From Dethiosulfovibrio russensis (GTDB lineage Bacteria; Synergistota; Synergistia; Synergistales; Dethiosulfovibrionaceae): a stretch of DNA of 64,000 nucleotides. A model generated the notes under the pieces. That model made no database searches, was not told where the DNA came from, and worked only from the letters and a program-made list of their open reading frames with translations. The position numbers and the translations under genes were made by a program. This document shows positions 61,294 to 64,000 of the stretch, piece after piece. The stretch lies in NCBI RefSeq assembly GCF_021568855.1, contig NZ_JAKGUG010000006.1, positions 62,001-126,000 of the forward strand, read 5' to 3'. The first letter of the stretch is position 1. Each line of letters starts with the position of its first letter.

Positions 61294-61321
61294 TTGACAG
61301 ATCGATAGATGTGAATATACT
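61294..61321 (+). promoter_or_regulatory. Promoter of the GntR regulator gene
   Basis: TTGACA (61294-61299), 16 bases, TATACT (61316-61321), about 45 bases before the ATG. Confidence 0.75.
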
Positions 61322-61365
61322 TTAATTATCTGGTCGACAGGATACGGGATGCTAGGAGGCTCGAT

Positions 61366-62049
61366 ATGGCAGCGGAATCTTTGAAATACGTGACCTTGAG
61401 CAGTCAGATGTTTGATTATCTCAGGAGAGAGGTCGTCGTTTCAGACGAATTTAAAGACGAGGTCTTTATAAGAGAGGCGGAGATCGCCGAGCGTTTAGGG
61501 GTGAGCAGAGCTCCGGTCAGAGAGGCCTTGAAACAGATGGAGATGATGGGATTGGTTGTCTCCATGCCTAGAAAGGGTGTCAAGGTCAGGCTTTTCTCAA
61601 AGGAAGAGCTGGACGAACTCTACGAGATGAGGGTGGTCCTGGAAGAGCTAGTCTTCAGGGACATAATCGATAAAGGCCTTTTTACCTCGGATGAGAGAGA
61701 GTCCTTCCAGGAAAAACTGGAAAAATTGCTAGAGATATGCGAGGGAGATGGAAGTCGAGAGGAGAAGATAAAGGCCTTCTGCGATAAGGATCTCGATTTT
61801 CATAGATCTCTCGCCGAGCTTTCCGGAAGGGTCTGGACCGCTAAGGTTCTCGAGACCCTTTACTGTCAACTTCATCTGGCTCTTCTCAGAGAATTGGAGG
61901 AAGCGGAGACTTTGGCGGATCTGGTGAGACTACATTATTCCATAGTGGATAATCTCGCGGCTGGAGATCTGGAAAAACTGACCGTCGATCGTAGATACAG
62001 TTATTTCGCCCGTAGAAATACGGTTCTTAACAGTAAAAAAGGGAGGTGA
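61366..62049 (+). CDS. GntR-family regulator with FCD domain
   Basis: This 227-residue regulator has an N-terminal winged helix (about 8-75, EAEIAERLGVSRAPVREALKQMEMMGLV, the classical GntR motif, here split by the text limit at RLGVSRAPVREAL) and a helical FCD ligand domain (about 80-220, with the metal-binding D-x-x-x-H in DLDFHRSL and a later LHYSIV). It lies just before a DctPQM TRAP operon on the same strand and most likely controls it in response to an organic acid. Confidence 0.9.
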   Translation: MAAESLKYVTLSSQMFDYLRREVVVSDEFKDEVFIREAEIAERLGVSRAPVREALKQMEMMGLVVSMPRKGVKVRLFSKEELDELYEMRVVLEELVFRDIIDKGLFTSDERESFQEKLEKLLEICEGDGSREEKIKAFCDKDLDFHRSLAELSGRVWTAKVLETLYCQLHLALLRELEEAETLADLVRLHYSIVDNLAAGDLEKLTVDRRYSYFARRNTVLNSKKGR

Positions 62050-62115
62050 GAGGATAGAGCAAACGGCGCCCTAGGTCTTAGGTTTTGTGGACGTTAATTC
62101 GACGGAGGTAATACT

Positions 62116-63108
62116 ATGAATGTACGGATACGTACAACCCTGTGTCTCGCAGTCACCGCGGTTATTCTAGCTATGCCCGTATCGTCCGCTGTTGCGGACA
62201 ATATCAAACTGTCCAACCAGCTACCGCCTTCACATCACATATCGAAGGCATTGGATTTCTTTGCCGACAAGGTAAAGGAATATTCCGGAGGTAAGACAAC
62301 GGTGAAAGTTTTCCATTCAGCCCAGCTATTCAAGGATACCGAGGTTGTCGAAGCCCTTCAGGAGAATCTGGTACCTATAGCCCTAGTTCCGGTAAATAAG
62401 TGGTCCGGTATGATCCCCGCTACCGACGTTTTCGAGATGCCCTTCGTCTTTGAGGAACTTGATTCTATAAAGAAATTTATAGAGGCAGGAGCAGGAGAGC
62501 TGCTAAACGAAGAGTTCAAGAAAAAGGGAGTTGCCGATCTATTTTGGGCCGATTATGGTTTCGTGCAGTTTTTCAACAGCAAGCGGCCCCTTGTGACTCC
62601 CGCCGATTTTGAGGGGCTCAAGATAAGGACCTTCAGCAACGGAACGGCCGAGACGGTCTCCGCCCTCGGTGGAACTCCGGTTGTTATGAGCTCTTCCGAG
62701 ATGTATATGGCCCTTCAGCGTAAGACGGTGGATGGGGCTACTACCGGTATGCCTGCGGCGGTTTCCAGAAAGATCTTCGAGGTCCAGAACTATCTAACCG
62801 TGTGTAACTACACGACGGCTCAGTTCGTAATCCAGTGTAACCTTGAGTGGTGGGACGAGCTCGGCAAGGATGAAAAGGAGATGCTCCAGAAGGCCGGTGC
62901 CGAGGCCGAGGCTTGGCTTCGCGGACAGATAGCCCAGTCGGAAAAGGACGCTCAGAAGGTTATAGCCGATGCGGGACTGGAGATTACCGTGTTAAACGCC
63001 GACCAGAGAAAGGCCTTTGTTGAAGCTACCGAGCCGGTAAGATCCGGATTCATGGAGAAGACCCCTCTTTGTAAAAAGCTCGTCGAGATCGCCTTGGGAT
63101 CTAATTAG
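62116..63108 (+). CDS. dctP: TRAP transporter solute-binding protein (DctP family)
   Basis: This 330-residue periplasmic protein has a signal peptide (cleavage near residue 27, AVA-DN), then the DctP layout: HHISKALDFFADKVKEYSGG, PFVFEELDSIKKF, the conserved Arg in LKIRTFSNG that binds the substrate carboxylate, and ALQRKTVDGATTGMPAA. It binds a C4-dicarboxylate or other organic acid for the DctQM permease. CGGAGG precedes the ATG. Confidence 0.93.
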   Translation: MNVRIRTTLCLAVTAVILAMPVSSAVADNIKLSNQLPPSHHISKALDFFADKVKEYSGGKTTVKVFHSAQLFKDTEVVEALQENLVPIALVPVNKWSGMIPATDVFEMPFVFEELDSIKKFIEAGAGELLNEEFKKKGVADLFWADYGFVQFFNSKRPLVTPADFEGLKIRTFSNGTAETVSALGGTPVVMSSSEMYMALQRKTVDGATTGMPAAVSRKIFEVQNYLTVCNYTTAQFVIQCNLEWWDELGKDEKEMLQKAGAEAEAWLRGQIAQSEKDAQKVIADAGLEITVLNADQRKAFVEATEPVRSGFMEKTPLCKKLVEIALGSN

Positions 63109-63122
63109 GTGGTTGTTTAGAG

Positions 63123-63152
63123 GTAAGGCGGGAAGTTTGCTTCCCGCCTTAC
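63123..63152 (+). terminator. Hairpin between dctP and dctQ
   Basis: A 13 bp perfect stem (GTAAGGCGGGAAG/CTTCCCGCCTTAC, TTTG loop) without a T-run. It probably stabilises the dctP message or reduces expression of the permease genes. Confidence 0.6.
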
Positions 63153-63180
63153 TTCGAAATATCCTTTGGAGGGATTTATG

Positions 63181-63705
63181 ATGATAACATTATATAAAAA
63201 GACCATCAACGGTCTCAGCGCCGCGATGGGGTGGCTTTGCGGAATAGGGACGTTGGTGATGGGATTGATCCTCTTCTACGAGGTCGTGAGGAGATATTTC
63301 TTCAACTCTCCGACCATATGGACACAGGAGGTCTCGGTCTATATCTTCATGTGGTGTATGTTCGGCGGAGCTTCCTATGCCCTTCAGAAGGGCAAGCACG
63401 TCAACATCGATCTTCTTACCGTCAAGCTTTCTCCCAAAGCTCAGAGCAAGCTTAAAGTCCTCACAAGCTTTTTCGGAGCCCTGTTTTGTTCGGAGATAGC
63501 CGTTCAGGGATGGGACATGATAGAGAGTGCGGTCAAGTACCAGAAACATTCTCCTACGCCTCTGCACGTGCCCCTCTGGATTCCTCAATCCGCGTTGTTT
63601 CTCGGATTCACCTTGCTCGCTCTTCAGTTCGTCGTCCTGATCATAGAGGAGATCGCTTTCATCAGGACCGGCGAGAGAGATTCGGTTCAGGAGGTAAATC
63701 ACTGA
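63181..63705 (+). CDS. dctQ: TRAP transporter small permease subunit (DctQ)
   Basis: This 174-residue inner-membrane protein has four helices and the DctQ marks (EVVRRYFFNSPTIWTQEVSVYIFMW, then GKHVNIDLL). The start is put at 63181, eight bases after GGAGG. The adjacent ATG at 63178 is equally possible. Its stop codon overlaps the dctM start by one base. Confidence 0.92.
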   Translation: MITLYKKTINGLSAAMGWLCGIGTLVMGLILFYEVVRRYFFNSPTIWTQEVSVYIFMWCMFGGASYALQKGKHVNIDLLTVKLSPKAQSKLKVLTSFFGALFCSEIAVQGWDMIESAVKYQKHSPTPLHVPLWIPQSALFLGFTLLALQFVVLIIEEIAFIRTGERDSVQEVNH

Positions 63706-64000
63706 TGGGCTCCTTCATGTTTGTGATCCTGCTTTTATTGGTGGTACTTTTCATGGGGATGCCGGTCGCCTTTTCCCTGGGAGCTACATCGGTGTTGCTG
63801 ACCCTGATATACGATCTTCCCATGAAAATTCTGTCTCAGTCGATATTCACTTCTTTGGAAGGGTTCGTCCTTCTGTCGATCCCTCTATTCGTGCTTATGA
63901 GTCAGGTTCTTTTGGACGGGCGGATAGGGGACGATCTCTTCGAGGTTATGAACGCCTGGGTTAGACATCTTCCTGGAGGATTGGCCATTGCGACCATACT
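63705..64000 (+). CDS. dctM: TRAP transporter large permease subunit (DctM), cut by window end
   Basis: The first 98 residues are present: a hydrophobic N-terminus, GMPVAFSLGATSVLLTLIY, and the DctM segment SIPLFVLMSQVLLDGRIGDDL. This is the channel subunit, normally about 425 residues with 12 helices. The rest lies beyond the window. GGAGG is ten bases before the ATG. Confidence 0.92.
   Translation, partial: MGSFMFVILLLLVVLFMGMPVAFSLGATSVLLTLIYDLPMKILSQSIFTSLEGFVLLSIPLFVLMSQVLLDGRIGDDLFEVMNAWVRHLPGGLAIATI

Noticed and set aside
1-64000. tRNA, rRNA, CRISPR arrays, prophage or transposase genes
   Set aside because: None was recognised by reading. A tRNAscan, CRISPR-finder and IS search would settle this.

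Overview
The window reads like the chromosome of an anaerobic, amino-acid-fermenting, diderm bacterium of about 53-56% GC. A member of the Synergistota (Dethiosulfovibrio/Aminobacterium-like) fits best. This is inferred from the gene set: histidine degradation, duplicated butyrate kinase/phosphotransbutyrylase genes, several TRAP transporters, a class III (anaerobic) ribonucleotide reductase and a probable selenoprotein. I saw no rRNA, tRNA, CRISPR array, prophage or insertion sequence.

Layout. 1-1.7 kb: a flagellin-like protein of unknown function and the 3' remnant of a cupredoxin-tailed membrane protein. 1.7-11.6 kb (minus strand): a complete hut cluster (hutG, hutU, fchA, hutI, ftcD, an IclR regulator, a NhaC/YuiF-type permease, hutH) with good promoters in front of iclR and hutH. 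11.8-13.5 kb: a DEAD-box RNA helicase. 13.7-20.6 kb (plus): a metallophosphoesterase, an unknown protein, then buk-ptb-ptb-buk and a D-2-hydroxyacid dehydrogenase. 20.6-24.2 kb (minus): Hsp20 and a TAXI-type TRAP transporter. 24.4-27.6 kb: an NHLRC2-like thioredoxin-fold/NHL protein and oligoendopeptidase F. 27.7-30.3 kb (minus): two membrane proteins (one DUF3100) with an M20 amidohydrolase. 30.5-35.2 kb: glyA, a CrcB/DUF190 fluoride pair, a HAD phosphatase and a DUF255 thioredoxin-like protein. 35.2-45.3 kb: DedA, SfsA, CheV, the primary sigma factor, ferredoxin, GpsA, an orphan DegS-like histidine kinase and TypA. 45.4-49.2 kb: DUF523, an unknown protein, DUF72 and a glycosyltransferase.

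49.3-52.2 kb (minus): an anaerobic RNR locus in which the glycyl-radical tail of NrdD is a separate 50-residue gene, placed after nrdG. 53.2-58.4 kb (plus): a tightly overlapping operon. It encodes a D-threonine-aldolase-like PLP enzyme, a small exported protein with an in-frame UGA followed by a well-placed bacterial SECIS-like hairpin (probable selenoprotein with a Sec-Cys pair), and a complete partner-switching module: STAS antagonist, RsbW-like kinase, NMT1-like binding protein and a Cache/HAMP/SpoIIE phosphatase. No sigma factor is adjacent. 58.3-64 kb: an exported nuclease-fold protein, an ArsB/NhaD-type permease, a CBS protein, a GntR/FCD regulator and a DctPQM TRAP transporter cut by the window end.

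The two points most worth a second look are the UGA-containing gene at 54343-54705 and the split NrdD at 49313-52216. Neither the full selenoprotein frame nor the 50-residue radical peptide would be found by a simple stop-to-stop search with a length cutoff.
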